Of a stretch of DNA of 64,000 bases, positions 8,469 through 17,421 are shown one piece after another. The position numbers and the translations under genes were made by a program. The stretch comes from Ornithobacterium rhinotracheale DSM 15997 (GTDB taxonomy: Bacteria; Bacteroidota; Bacteroidia; Flavobacteriales; Weeksellaceae). The DNA is taken from NCBI RefSeq assembly GCF_000265465.1, contig NC_018016.1:1912001-1976000 (forward strand), in the 5' to 3' direction. Positions within the stretch are counted from its first letter, which is position 1, and the number at the start of each line of letters is the position of its first letter. The notes beneath the pieces are model-generated. The model searched no databases and was not told the DNA's origin. It saw only the letters and a list, made by a program, of their open reading frames with translations.

Positions 8469-9344
8469 ATGAAAGCATATGTATTCCCTGGGCAAGGTGC
8501 TCAATTTGTGGGCATGGGAAAAGAATTATACGAATCAAACGAAGCGGCAAAAAAACTTTTTGAACAAGCCGATGAGATTTTAGGTTTTTCCATTTCAGAC
8601 ATTATGTTCAACGGAACACCAGAAGATTTAAAACAAACCAAAGTCACTCAGCCAGCAGTTTTCTTGCACTCTATTGCGGCAGCACAAACGATTGAAGGTT
8701 TTAAACCAGATGCCGTTGCGGGACATTCCTTAGGCGAATTGTCTGCTTTAGTGGCAGCACAAGTTTTGGATTTTGCCGATGGCTTGCAATTGGTAGCTAA
8801 AAGAGCCAATGCAATGCAAAAAGCTTGTGAATTGCAAGCAGGAACCATGGCGGCTATTTTAGGCTTAGAAGATGCTGTGATTGAAAAAGTGTGCCAAGAA
8901 ACCGAAGGTGTAGTCGTTGCTGCAAACTACAACTGCCCTGGGCAATTGGTGATCTCTGGCGAGGTGCCAGCCGTAGAAGCAGCCTGCGAAAAGTTGAAGG
9001 AAGCAGGCGCAAAGCGTGCCTTGGTTTTACCTGTGGGGGGAGCATTTCACTCGCCACTTATGGAGCCAGCGAGAGAAGAATTAAAGGCTGCCATTGAGCG
9101 CACTGAATTTAAAAAGCCGATTTGTCCCGTTTATCAAAATGTGGTGGCAAAAGGCGTAACCAACCCCGAAGAGTTAAAACAAAATTTAATCGCTCAGCTT
9201 ACTGCACCGGTGAAATGGACGCAGACCATTCAACAAATGTTGCAAGATGGCATCACAGAATTTGTGGAAGTAGGGCCAGGAAAAACTTTGCAAGGCTTGA
9301 TTAAAAAAGTAGATAGAGCGGCTGAGGTTTCAGGTGTTCAGTAA
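8469..9344 (+). CDS. fabD: Malonyl-CoA:ACP S-malonyltransferase
   Basis: The 291-residue enzyme moves malonyl groups from CoA to acyl carrier protein for fatty-acid elongation. It starts with the FPGQGAQ motif (6-12). The catalytic serine is in GHSLG (85-89, Ser87), and the catalytic histidine is in the GGAFHSPLM segment near residue 196. Length and order of motifs are normal for stand-alone FabD. It is followed 10 nt later by a GHMP kinase gene, probably in the same transcript. No other fab gene is nearby. Confidence 0.95.
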   Translation: MKAYVFPGQGAQFVGMGKELYESNEAAKKLFEQADEILGFSISDIMFNGTPEDLKQTKVTQPAVFLHSIAAAQTIEGFKPDAVAGHSLGELSALVAAQVLDFADGLQLVAKRANAMQKACELQAGTMAAILGLEDAVIEKVCQETEGVVVAANYNCPGQLVISGEVPAVEAACEKLKEAGAKRALVLPVGGAFHSPLMEPAREELKAAIERTEFKKPICPVYQNVVAKGVTNPEELKQNLIAQLTAPVKWTQTIQQMLQDGITEFVEVGPGKTLQGLIKKVDRAAEVSGVQ

Positions 9345-9354
9345 TTTATAAAAA

Positions 9355-10275
9355 ATGGTTAAAAATACATTTTGCGCACACGGCAAATTATTGCTCACCG
9401 CTGAGTATGTGGTACTTGACGGAGCAAAAGCCCTTTGTTTGCCCACGCAAATCGGACAAAATTTGGAAGTTTCTCCGCTCGGGGAAACTTCTAATTTTTT
9501 TGAATGGACAGCGATTTTAAAAAACGGTGAAATTTGGTTTTCAGAGAAATATGTTCAAAAATCGCAGGAAATCGTATTTTTTCCAGATTCCAAACAATCC
9601 AAGGAAGGCGTTTTTTTATTAAAGATATTAAACGAAATTTTAGCCTTAAATCCTTCCGTTCAGTTTCAAAATTTAAGTTTTAAAACGCAATTAGAATTTA
9701 ATAAAGATTGGGGCTTGGGCTCGAGTTCAACTTTGATTGCTTTGCTTGCACAATTCGCCGAGGTGAATGCTTACGAATTGCTCGAAAAAACCTTTGGTGG
9801 CAGCGGCTATGATTTGGCTTGTGCTTTGGCAAAACAGCCCATATTTTATACCCGAAACGGAGTTCAGCCCAAAATTGAAATAGTTGATTTTTTCCCAACA
9901 TTTAAAAATCAATTGTTTTTTGTGTATTTAAACCAAAAACAAAACAGCCGAGAGGGCATTGCGATGTATCGCCAAAAACCGAAAAACGCAGATTTAATTC
10001 AGGCGATTTCGCAGATTTCTGAAAGGGTGGCTTTGGCTCAAGATTTAGAAAGCTTTAATCAGCTTTTATCTCAGCATGAAAACTTGATTTACAGACAAAT
10101 AGAAATGCCCTGCGTGCAAGAAAAGTTATTTCCCGATTACACACAAGGCATTGTAAAAAGTTTAGGTGCTTGGGGGGGCGATTTTGTTTTAGTCTCAAGC
10201 AAAAATGCTGATTTAGATTATTTTAAACAAAAAGGCTACCACACCATATTGCCGTATTCTGATTTAATTTTATAA
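9355..10275 (+). CDS. GHMP-superfamily kinase (GYDIA type)
   Basis: The 306-residue protein opens with AHGKLLLTAEYVVLDGA, the N-terminal motif of mevalonate/homoserine-type GHMP kinases. The ATP-binding loop is WGLGSSSTLIALL (about 121-133). The downstream segment GGSGYDLACA corresponds to the GYDIA motif that names a Bacteroidota-specific GHMP family, here with Leu for Ile. It presumably phosphorylates a small alcohol, possibly an isoprenoid precursor, but the substrate is not shown by the sequence. It follows fabD by 10 nt. Its stop is 1 nt from the stop of convergent thiL, with no terminator between. Confidence 0.8.
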   Translation: MVKNTFCAHGKLLLTAEYVVLDGAKALCLPTQIGQNLEVSPLGETSNFFEWTAILKNGEIWFSEKYVQKSQEIVFFPDSKQSKEGVFLLKILNEILALNPSVQFQNLSFKTQLEFNKDWGLGSSSTLIALLAQFAEVNAYELLEKTFGGSGYDLACALAKQPIFYTRNGVQPKIEIVDFFPTFKNQLFFVYLNQKQNSREGIAMYRQKPKNADLIQAISQISERVALAQDLESFNQLLSQHENLIYRQIEMPCVQEKLFPDYTQGIVKSLGAWGGDFVLVSSKNADLDYFKQKGYHTILPYSDLIL

Positions 10276-10276
10276 T

Positions 10277-11356
10277 TTAATCTTTGTTTTTTTCTAAATT
10301 TTCTTTGTATCTCTTGAAAGAATCCCAGCCTTGAGAGCTCAATGGCACCTTGGTGGTATTTCCGCGTCCGATGAGGTGATTGCCTTCAGAAATATTATTG
10401 GCAAAACCAATGGTCGTGAAATTAGGATTTGCTTTAATTTTATCAAATTCAGAAAGTGGAAGCGTGAATAATAATTCGTAATCTTCGCCGCCGTTCAACG
10501 CCCCGATGCTGGCATTCATATCAAATTCTTCTCCCGCACTGATTACTTGCTGATCCAGTGGAATTTTTTCTTCGTAAATGGTAAATCCTACACCACTTTG
10601 CTCCGATAAATGGAGTAATTCCGAAGCCAATCCGTCTGAAATATCAATCATCGCTGTCGGTTTTACCTCTAATTTTTTAAACAATTCTATGATATCTACT
10701 CGAGCCTCTGGTTTTAATTGTCGGCCGATGATGTAATCATACGGTGTTAAATCGGGTTGCACTTGCGGATTCACTTTAAACACTTGATTTTCTCTTTCTA
10801 AGATTTGCAAACCAAAATAAGCTCCACCCAAATCTCCCGTTACTACGACCAAATCTTGCTCTTTGACACCATCTCGATACACCAAATCTTCTTTTTTTGC
10901 CTCGCCAATCGCCGTTACGCTGATGACTAAGCCGCTGCGAGAGGAAGTGGTGTCGCCCCCTACCAAATCGACTTTATATTTTTCGCAAGCAAGTAGAATC
11001 CCTGTGTACAATTCGTCGATGGCTTCCACTGGAAAACGATCCGAAACTGCAATGGAAACAGTAACTTGTGTAGGCGTCGCATTCATGGCACAGATGTCGC
11101 TCACATTGGTGGCAATTGCTTTGTAGCCCAAATGCTTAAGCGGTGTGTAAGCTAAATTAAAATGAACTCCTTCGGTGAGCATATCAGTCGAAACGACCAC
11201 TTGTTTGTCGCCAAAATCCATTACCGCAGCATCATCGGCAATGCCCTTTTGGGTGCTTGGATTTTTGATTTTCACACTTTGTTTAATTCGGTCGATTAAG
11301 CCAAATTCACCGATTTCGCTAAGTGGAGTAGTTGGGATATTTTTATCTTCGAGCAT
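10277..11356 (-). CDS. thiL: Thiamine-monophosphate kinase
   Basis: The 359-residue enzyme makes thiamine diphosphate from thiamine phosphate and ATP. Family marks include GIADDAAVMDF near residue 40, TDMLTEGVHF near 58, a VGGDTTSS segment, and IDISDGLASELLHLSEQSG. It is the last gene of a five-gene minus-strand operon, 18 nt after the histidine kinase gene. No other thi gene is nearby; its link to its neighbours may only be shared cofactor metabolism with ribE. Confidence 0.95.
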   Translation of the reverse strand: MLEDKNIPTTPLSEIGEFGLIDRIKQSVKIKNPSTQKGIADDAAVMDFGDKQVVVSTDMLTEGVHFNLAYTPLKHLGYKAIATNVSDICAMNATPTQVTVSIAVSDRFPVEAIDELYTGILLACEKYKVDLVGGDTTSSRSGLVISVTAIGEAKKEDLVYRDGVKEQDLVVVTGDLGGAYFGLQILERENQVFKVNPQVQPDLTPYDYIIGRQLKPEARVDIIELFKKLEVKPTAMIDISDGLASELLHLSEQSGVGFTIYEEKIPLDQQVISAGEEFDMNASIGALNGGEDYELLFTLPLSEFDKIKANPNFTTIGFANNISEGNHLIGRGNTTKVPLSSQGWDSFKRYKENLEKNKD

Positions 11357-11374
11357 AACTTAAAAAATTGATTT

Positions 11375-12844
11375 TTAATGATTTTTTTGGGTTAAAGGTA
11401 GGCTAATTATGAAGGTAGCTCCTTCGTGTGAGTTGTTTCTAAAACGGATATTTCCGCCGTATTCTTCTACGATTTTTTTCACCATGGCAAGCCCAAATCC
11501 AGAACCAGAACTTTTGGTAGTGAATTTAGGTTCAAAAATGCGATCTATCAATTCATCAGAGATTCCTGTTCCGTTGTCGCTCACTAGAATATTCACATTT
11601 CCATTGTTTTCGCGGATTTTTACTTCCACTTCTGGAGTCCTGCCAAACGGCACAGCTTGCAAGGCGTTTTTAACCAAATTGGTAATCACACGCACCAAAT
11701 AACTTGAATCGAAATTGATGTACAAGGGAGATTCAATTTCTGGCGTATATTTCACAAATTTTTCGTCGAACATTTCAAGTGCCAGAGAGATTTCCTCCAC
11801 AATATCAATGCTTTCGTCTTTACGCACAGGCATTTTTGCAAAATCGCTAAAGGCTTCGGCAATTCCTGTAATCGTGTCGATTTGTTTTAAAAGACCTTTG
11901 CAAAGTTCATCAACTTTTTCTTTGTTATCAGGATTTCCCGCTTCAAATTTTCGGTTGAAGTTTTGAATTTGTAAACGCATCGGAGTCAGTGGGTTTTTAA
12001 GCTCGTGTGCCACTTGTCGAGCCGCTTCGCGCCAAGTTTCTTCGCGTTCAATTTTTAATAATTGTTCCGATTGTTCGTTTAGTTTTAAAACCATTTCGTT
12101 GTAAGAATCCACCAGCACTTTCACTTCATCATTACTATCGTAAAAGATAGGGCGATTGTGTCCCACAACATGCGTTTGGTTTAAGCGTTCTGCAATTTCC
12201 TTGATTCGGGCAGTTACCGATTTAGAAAGCCACCAAGCGATGAGCCCTCCGATGAAAATTACAAATGCCACCACGGCTAAAAATCGTTCAATCAGTAAGA
12301 AAAACTCTTGTTTCTGGAACGAATCATCGTGCATGTAGGGCAAGCTGAGTATCGCAATGGGCTTTTGATTGATGTTGTACAAATAGGTGTAAACCGTGAT
12401 ATAAGTTTCTTTGTCATAAGTGCGAATATGCTCCACGCGATCGTTTGTCATGGAGAGGATACTCATGATTTGGGCAGGAACTCTTTTTCGTTCTTCTGGG
12501 ATTTTTGCCTCCGAGGTGAGCATGAGATTTCCCTTTAAATCATATAGATTGATATGAATATCGTTGATGTCCGAAAATTCGAATATTTTGGGTTTTAAAA
12601 CATCGGTAATATTTCTTTCGTCTACTTCCTCGGGATAGTCGGTAATGGCATAATCAATGGTTTCAATAATGGTTTTCTCTTTACGCAACAATCGGTTTTT
12701 GTGGAAAGTTTCGGCAGTTTGTTTAAAGTGCAAAAACATCAAAAAACCTAAGGTGCCTACCGTGAAAAGAATAATGATAATCAACGATACGAATACCCTA
12801 AGCCTAAGCGAAATCCGATTGAAAAGAAAACCTTGCTTGATCAT
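11375..12844 (-). CDS. NtrY-like membrane sensor histidine kinase
   Basis: The 489-residue protein has a membrane segment at about 16-38, an external sensing region of about 140 residues, a second membrane segment at about 186-206 and a HAMP linker. The HisKA box VAHELKNPLTPMRLQIQ holds phospho-acceptor His280. A HATPase_c domain has N (NLVKNALQAV), G1 (DNGTGI) and G2 (GSGFGLAM) boxes. The LTPMRLQIQ wording resembles NtrY-class kinases. Its ATG overlaps the ribE stop by 4 nt (ATGA), so translation is coupled. No response regulator is encoded in this operon, so its partner must be elsewhere. The signal is unknown. Confidence 0.92.
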   Translation of the reverse strand: MIKQGFLFNRISLRLRVFVSLIIIILFTVGTLGFLMFLHFKQTAETFHKNRLLRKEKTIIETIDYAITDYPEEVDERNITDVLKPKIFEFSDINDIHINLYDLKGNLMLTSEAKIPEERKRVPAQIMSILSMTNDRVEHIRTYDKETYITVYTYLYNINQKPIAILSLPYMHDDSFQKQEFFLLIERFLAVVAFVIFIGGLIAWWLSKSVTARIKEIAERLNQTHVVGHNRPIFYDSNDEVKVLVDSYNEMVLKLNEQSEQLLKIEREETWREAARQVAHELKNPLTPMRLQIQNFNRKFEAGNPDNKEKVDELCKGLLKQIDTITGIAEAFSDFAKMPVRKDESIDIVEEISLALEMFDEKFVKYTPEIESPLYINFDSSYLVRVITNLVKNALQAVPFGRTPEVEVKIRENNGNVNILVSDNGTGISDELIDRIFEPKFTTKSSGSGFGLAMVKKIVEEYGGNIRFRNNSHEGATFIISLPLTQKNH

Positions 12845-13422
12845 TTTTGCATTAATTTCTGCACGTATTTTCCTAAAATATCAAACTCCAAATTTACCGA
12901 GTCGCCTGCTTTTAAATAGCCTAAATTGGTGTGTGCCCAAGTGTAAGGGATAATGGCTACGGAAAACTCTCCAGGCAAAGAATCCACTACGGTAAGGCTC
13001 ACGCCATTTACGCAAATGGAGCCTTTTTCTACGGTAGCAAATTTCTTTTGGTCGTAAGAAAAATAGAGTTTAAAGCTTCCGTTTTGGTCTTCAATTTTAT
13101 CCAATTTTCCCACTTGGTCTACATGTCCTTGCACAATGTGCCCATCAATCCTGTCTGAAAGACGCATGCAGCGTTCAACATTCACTTTGTCGCCCACTTT
13201 TAAGCTACCCAAATTGGTGCGTTGCAAAGTTTCTGCAATGGCGGTCACGGCATACAATTCATCGTTTAAAGCTGTAACCGTAAGGCATGCACCATTGTGG
13301 GCAATGCTCTGGTCGATTTTAAGCTCAGAGACAAAATTGGCTTTTAGATAAATATGTGTGTTGGCTTCTTCTTGCTCAATTTTGGCAACTTCTGCCATTT
13401 CTTCTACAATTCCTGTAAACAT
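12841..13422 (-). CDS. ribE: Riboflavin synthase, alpha subunit
   Basis: The 193-residue enzyme dismutates two 6,7-dimethyl-8-ribityllumazine molecules to riboflavin. The N-terminus MFTGIVEEMAEV is diagnostic. The two lumazine-binding repeats each hold the expected motif: AHNGACLTV in the first and VNGVSLTVVD in the second. It overlaps the kinase gene by 4 nt and follows the pRiA4b ORF-3-like gene by 18 nt. The ribB-type gene lies about 41 kb away, so the riboflavin genes are scattered. Confidence 0.96.
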   Translation of the reverse strand: MFTGIVEEMAEVAKIEQEEANTHIYLKANFVSELKIDQSIAHNGACLTVTALNDELYAVTAIAETLQRTNLGSLKVGDKVNVERCMRLSDRIDGHIVQGHVDQVGKLDKIEDQNGSFKLYFSYDQKKFATVEKGSICVNGVSLTVVDSLPGEFSVAIIPYTWAHTNLGYLKAGDSVNLEFDILGKYVQKLMQK

Positions 13423-13440
13423 GTAAATCTTGATTAAAAA

Positions 13441-13974
13441 TTAATAGTATCCACCATAAGGATCCGAGTCAAAATAATCGTCGTCATCGTATCCATCTTC
13501 GAAATCGTCGTCTAGATCATCTTCAAAATTTAAGCCATCTTCATCAATGTCAAATTCCATTTGCTCTTTGTTAGGAGCTTCTTTTGGGCATTCGCCATAA
13601 GTGAGGCTCACTAGCGGGTAGTCTTTTTGGCTATCTTTTTTGATGCGGTCTACCACTTCGCAAAAGAATGTCCACATAGAGAAGAAATCGTATAAATAAA
13701 TCATTCTTCCCCCTTTTTTAGGTACCACGGCAGAAAGTGTGGTTTCTTGCATGGTTTCGGCATCTTCGTCGCCCGCCATGTTTTCGAGCGGAATCTCACT
13801 TCCTTGGAACCATTGGTCGTTAGATAAAAAGAAAGACGCCATTTCCTCGCCCGCAAGACCGAACGCATTTTTGATGGCTTGGTGAAATTCAAATAAAGTG
13901 CTTTTTTCTTCAATTTCTATATCTCTGAACACATCTTGCTCAGCATCAAGGATTACTCTAATTTTTAAAATCAT
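13441..13974 (-). CDS. Plasmid pRiA4b ORF-3-like protein with acidic tail
   Basis: The 177-residue protein starts MILKIRVILDAEQDVFRDIEI and continues with an LFEFHQAIKNAFG helix and a MIYLYDFFSMWTF segment, the signature of the pRiA4b ORF-3 (IS1096 passenger-type) fold. The last 40 residues are almost only Asp, Glu, Gly, Tyr and Phe. Biochemical function is unknown. Despite the family name, nothing around it suggests a mobile element; it is embedded in the cca-ribE-thiL operon with short spacings (12 and 18 nt). Confidence 0.85.
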   Translation of the reverse strand: MILKIRVILDAEQDVFRDIEIEEKSTLFEFHQAIKNAFGLAGEEMASFFLSNDQWFQGSEIPLENMAGDEDAETMQETTLSAVVPKKGGRMIYLYDFFSMWTFFCEVVDRIKKDSQKDYPLVSLTYGECPKEAPNKEQMEFDIDEDGLNFEDDLDDDFEDGYDDDDYFDSDPYGGYY

Positions 13975-13986
13975 AGGAGTGAGTTG

Positions 13987-15417
13987 TTATTTAATATTTT
14001 TATCAGCAATTTTTAAGCCTAATTTTTCACCTTCTCGGAACATGAATTGGAGTGCATCTTCACGATTATTTTTCAAATCTCCGTCCAAAATGGCATCTTT
14101 GATTTTAGACTTAATGCGTCCTACTTCTTGGCAAGGTTTTATGCCAAAGGCTTGCATAATATCTTCGCCAGAAACGGGTGGCTGAAAGTTTCTAATATGG
14201 TCGCGTTCTTCGAGTTCGCGCATTTTGTTTTCTACCTTTTCAAAATTGGCTTTGAAACGGAGTTGTTTATTTTTGTTTTTGGTCGTAATGTCTGCTTTGC
14301 AAAGCAAGAATAAATCTTCTAAATCATCGCCCGCTTCAAACATCAATCGGCGTAAAGCTGCATCGGTAGAATCTTCGCTCACAAGCGGAATAGGGCGGGA
14401 GCTGAGTTGTACGATTTTGCGCACATATTTCATCTCGGCACCCATGGGCAATTTGAGTCTTCTAAAGAGCCCAGGAACCATTTTTCCGCCCACAAATTCG
14501 TGAGAATGGAATGTCCAGCCGATTTTTTTGTCAAAACGCTTGGTGGGTGCTTTTCCAATATCGTGGAGTAGTGCCGCCCAGCGAAGCCAAAGTTTGTCGG
14601 TGGTTTTAGAAATATTGTCTACGACCTCAAAAGTATGATAGAAATTATCTTTATGTGTTTGTCCTTCAATTTCTTCTATGCCCTTGAGTGCCGTGAGCTC
14701 TGGTAAAAATTGTTCTAAAAGCCCTGCATTGTCGAGCATTTTTAGCCCAATAGATGGCACGGGTGTGAGCATAATTTTGTTAAACTCTTCCATGATTCGC
14801 TCTTGCGAAAGAATTTTAAGTCTATGCGCATTTTCACAAATCGCTTGAAAAGATTCTGGCTCAATATCAAAGCCTAATTGTGTCGCAAAACGAATGGCAC
14901 GCATCATACGCAATGGATCATCGGAATAAGTGAGCACAGGATCCACAGGAGTGCGAATGATTTTGTTTTCTAAATCGGCGATTCCATCAAATGGATCAAT
15001 GAATTCGCCATAATTTTCTTTGTTTAAGCTAATGGCTAAAGCGTTTATCGTGAAGTCTCTGCGTAGCTGATCATCTTTTATGGTGCCATTTTCCACGGCG
15101 GGCTTTCGGCTGTTTTCTGAGTAGCTTTCTTTTCGAGCCCCCACAAATTCATAATCCGTGCCATGGTAATGGAACATCGCTGTGCCAAATCGTTTAAAAA
15201 CAGAAACTTTAGGTTTCTTGGGTAGTTGCTCGGCAACTTGTTTTGCCAAAGCGATTCCGCTGCCTTCGGTAACGATGTCTATGTCTTTTTTATTGGTTCT
15301 TTTAAGTAAAAAATCTCTCACAAATCCGCCAATCACATAGGATTCTTGTTGCATTTGATGAGAAACTTCTGATATAATCTTAAAAACTGAATCGTCTAAG
15401 GCTTGCTGTAAATTCAT
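13987..15417 (-). CDS. cca: CCA-adding enzyme / poly(A) polymerase-type tRNA nucleotidyltransferase with HD domain
   Basis: The 476-residue class II nucleotidyltransferase completes tRNA 3' CCA ends. The nucleotidyltransferase motif is GGFVRD followed by DIDIVTEG. RRDFTINALA and the SDDPLRMMRAIRFATQLGF segment mark the head and neck. An HD domain with LLHDIGKAPTKR and FHSHE occupies the middle. It is the first gene of the five-gene operon. The ATG at 15417 lies only 4 nt after a good -7 element (15422-15429), so the transcript may have almost no leader. CCA addition rather than poly(A) synthesis is inferred from family. Confidence 0.92.
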   Translation of the reverse strand: MNLQQALDDSVFKIISEVSHQMQQESYVIGGFVRDFLLKRTNKKDIDIVTEGSGIALAKQVAEQLPKKPKVSVFKRFGTAMFHYHGTDYEFVGARKESYSENSRKPAVENGTIKDDQLRRDFTINALAISLNKENYGEFIDPFDGIADLENKIIRTPVDPVLTYSDDPLRMMRAIRFATQLGFDIEPESFQAICENAHRLKILSQERIMEEFNKIMLTPVPSIGLKMLDNAGLLEQFLPELTALKGIEEIEGQTHKDNFYHTFEVVDNISKTTDKLWLRWAALLHDIGKAPTKRFDKKIGWTFHSHEFVGGKMVPGLFRRLKLPMGAEMKYVRKIVQLSSRPIPLVSEDSTDAALRRLMFEAGDDLEDLFLLCKADITTKNKNKQLRFKANFEKVENKMRELEERDHIRNFQPPVSGEDIMQAFGIKPCQEVGRIKSKIKDAILDGDLKNNREDALQFMFREGEKLGLKIADKNIK

Positions 15418-15421
15418 TTTG

Positions 15422-15429
15422 CAAAGATA
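15422..15429 (-). promoter_or_regulatory. -7 element adjacent to the cca start
   Basis: TATCTTTG on the minus strand ends 4 nt before the cca ATG. No well-spaced upstream TTG is visible. If used, transcription would begin at or next to the start codon. Confidence 0.45.
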
Positions 15430-15491
15430 ATATTTTGTTCAAGAAATTTAGGTATAAAGCCTTTTTTAAAATTAATAGAAAAATGGAATTT

Positions 15492-16055
15492 TTATTTCCA
15501 CTGCAAGCTTTCCATAAGGTGCATTACATTGGTCTTCATGTATTGAACTGCTGGCGCGAGCGAATCGGGATTGGGGCGCGCGTTGAAATAAACGGCACCA
15601 CGCAAAAAATGCTGTGTGCTATCGGTTACATGAAATTGGTAGTTTAAAGCGGCTTCGCCCCCCAGTTCATACAAAGTGCCATAGACTTTGGCCTCTGGGC
15701 GAACGATAATTTGTGGATTGATGTACACCGCTCGCGAGGCGTGGGGCTCATACACCGATTTTTCTGCATCTACCAAGAGTTGAGGTAAATTGTTTTTTAC
15801 AGGCTCATAAGTGAGGTAGAGTGTCGCCTTTAAATTTGGATAGTATAGATTAAATTGGCAATTTTCTTTTTTGGGCTGAAGAATTGTTTTTTTCTCCGCT
15901 TCAAAATCAAACGGGCAATTTGGCTCGTATTTTTTGAATACAGGCTTTTCATACTCAAGACGCACATCGCCATAAGGCTTGGGCATGCTATCTTGCTTGC
16001 AAGCACTCATGAATAAGCTGATAAAAAGAATAAGAAAAATACTATTGCTCTTCAT
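15492..16055 (-). CDS. gldD: Gliding motility lipoprotein GldD
   Basis: The 187-residue protein has a lipoprotein signal peptide ending LFMSAC (Cys19), then the GldD-like YGDVRLEYEKPVF stretch. GldD is needed for gliding and for type IX secretion in Flavobacterium johnsoniae, acting at the cell envelope. It overlaps the end of gldE by 14 nt, the arrangement seen in gliding flavobacteria. Presence of gldD/gldE does not prove motility, since non-motile relatives keep them for secretion. Confidence 0.9.
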   Translation of the reverse strand: MKSNSIFLILFISLFMSACKQDSMPKPYGDVRLEYEKPVFKKYEPNCPFDFEAEKKTILQPKKENCQFNLYYPNLKATLYLTYEPVKNNLPQLLVDAEKSVYEPHASRAVYINPQIIVRPEAKVYGTLYELGGEAALNYQFHVTDSTQHFLRGAVYFNARPNPDSLAPAVQYMKTNVMHLMESLQWK

Positions 16056-17397
16056 TTGTTTCTTCTTCAGGTAATGGCGTTCTGGTAACTTTTATACGCT
16101 TAATTCTTCTTTTGTCGATGGATTCAATGGTGAAAACAAAGTTTTTATAATGAATTTTTTGTCGGCGATTAGGCGTTTCTTCATTAATTTCAAGAATCAG
16201 TCCTGCCAAGGTTTCTGCTTCGCCTTTCACATCATCAAAGGTGTCGTCGTCGATTTCCATGATTCGCATGAAATCCTTGAGCGAGGTTTTTCCTTCAAAC
16301 AAATAATTATCTTTATCTAATTTAGAATAAAAGATATTTTCATCATCAAACTCGTCTGAAATATCTCCTACCACTTCCTCCAAGACATCTTCCATACTCA
16401 CGATTCCAGAAGTTCCGCCGTATTCATCTACCACAATAGCAATATGGATTTTTTTCTCTTGGAAATCAGATAATAAATCGTCTAATTTCTTGTTTTCTGG
16501 CACAAAGTATGGCTTGCGCAAAACGGTGTGCCAATCAAAATCTTCTTCGTCAAGATACGGCAATAAATCCTTGGCATACAGAAGCCCTTTGATTTCGTCG
16601 ATATCGTCCTCATACACAGGAACGCGGGAAAATCCTTTTTGCGATATTTTTTGTAAAACTTCTTGAAAATTATTTTCCAATCGCATCGAAAACATATCCA
16701 CGCGAGGTGTCATCACTTCTCGGGTTTCGGTATTTCCAAAATTTACGATACCTTCAAGAATGCGTTGTTCTTCGTTCGTAGTCATTTCATCTTCCGAAGT
16801 CATTTCGAGAGCTTGCGAGAGCTGATCCACCGAGATTTTATGTTCGTTTTTTAAATTCTTTTCAATCAAGGAGCTAAGCCATAACAACGGAATTGAAATA
16901 GGCTTGGCAATGATATCAAAAAAACGAATCAAAGGTGCGGTGAAAGTGCCGAATTTTAAAGATGCTTGATTGGAATAAATTTTAGGGATAATTTCGCCAA
17001 AAAGTAAAAGCAAGAAAGTGATAATCACTACATCAAACAATACTCTGAAACTAATGCCCATAAATGTTAAATCGCCCAAGTATGGGTGCACAAAAACTTC
17101 GGAAATCATAGCCGAAAGCAATACAATCCCGATGTTTATAAAATTATTCCCGATGAGGATATCTGCCAAAAGTTTTTGTTTGTCTTTAAGCAAATTTTCG
17201 ACAGAAGATACATCTTTTCCTTCTTCTTTGGCTTGCACCAAATCCTTCTTTTTAATCGAAAAGAAAGCCACTTCCGAGCCAGACAACAGCGCGGAAAGGA
17301 AAAGTAAAATTAGAAGCAAAAACAATTCGCCAAATTCATAACTAGAAAAGGCGAAAATAGCGTTTATAAATAAACTGGGAGGTTCTGTTTCCAACAT
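16042..17397 (-). CDS. gldE: GldE, CNNM/CorC-like membrane protein with CBS pair
   Basis: The 451-residue protein has an N-terminal CNNM (DUF21) domain with about four membrane segments and the LSALLSGSEVAFFSIKK motif. A CBS pair (about 215-335, including PRVDMFSMR, GFSRVPVYEDDIDEIKG and DEYGGTSGIVSMEDVLEEVVGDI) is followed by a CorC_HlyC domain. The family includes magnesium/cobalt efflux proteins. Position between ssb and gldD identifies it as GldE, which supports gliding and GldD function. Transport activity is an inference. Confidence 0.92.
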   Translation of the reverse strand: MLETEPPSLFINAIFAFSSYEFGELFLLLILLFLSALLSGSEVAFFSIKKKDLVQAKEEGKDVSSVENLLKDKQKLLADILIGNNFINIGIVLLSAMISEVFVHPYLGDLTFMGISFRVLFDVVIITFLLLLFGEIIPKIYSNQASLKFGTFTAPLIRFFDIIAKPISIPLLWLSSLIEKNLKNEHKISVDQLSQALEMTSEDEMTTNEEQRILEGIVNFGNTETREVMTPRVDMFSMRLENNFQEVLQKISQKGFSRVPVYEDDIDEIKGLLYAKDLLPYLDEEDFDWHTVLRKPYFVPENKKLDDLLSDFQEKKIHIAIVVDEYGGTSGIVSMEDVLEEVVGDISDEFDDENIFYSKLDKDNYLFEGKTSLKDFMRIMEIDDDTFDDVKGEAETLAGLILEINEETPNRRQKIHYKNFVFTIESIDKRRIKRIKVTRTPLPEEETNEEQ

Positions 17398-17421
17398 AAA
17401 TAAGGTTTAAAATCTCTTTAT

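Noticed and set aside
13441-13974. Mobile element suggested by the pRiA4b/IS1096 family name
   Set aside because: No inverted repeats, transposase or target duplication; the gene is within a tightly spaced operon.
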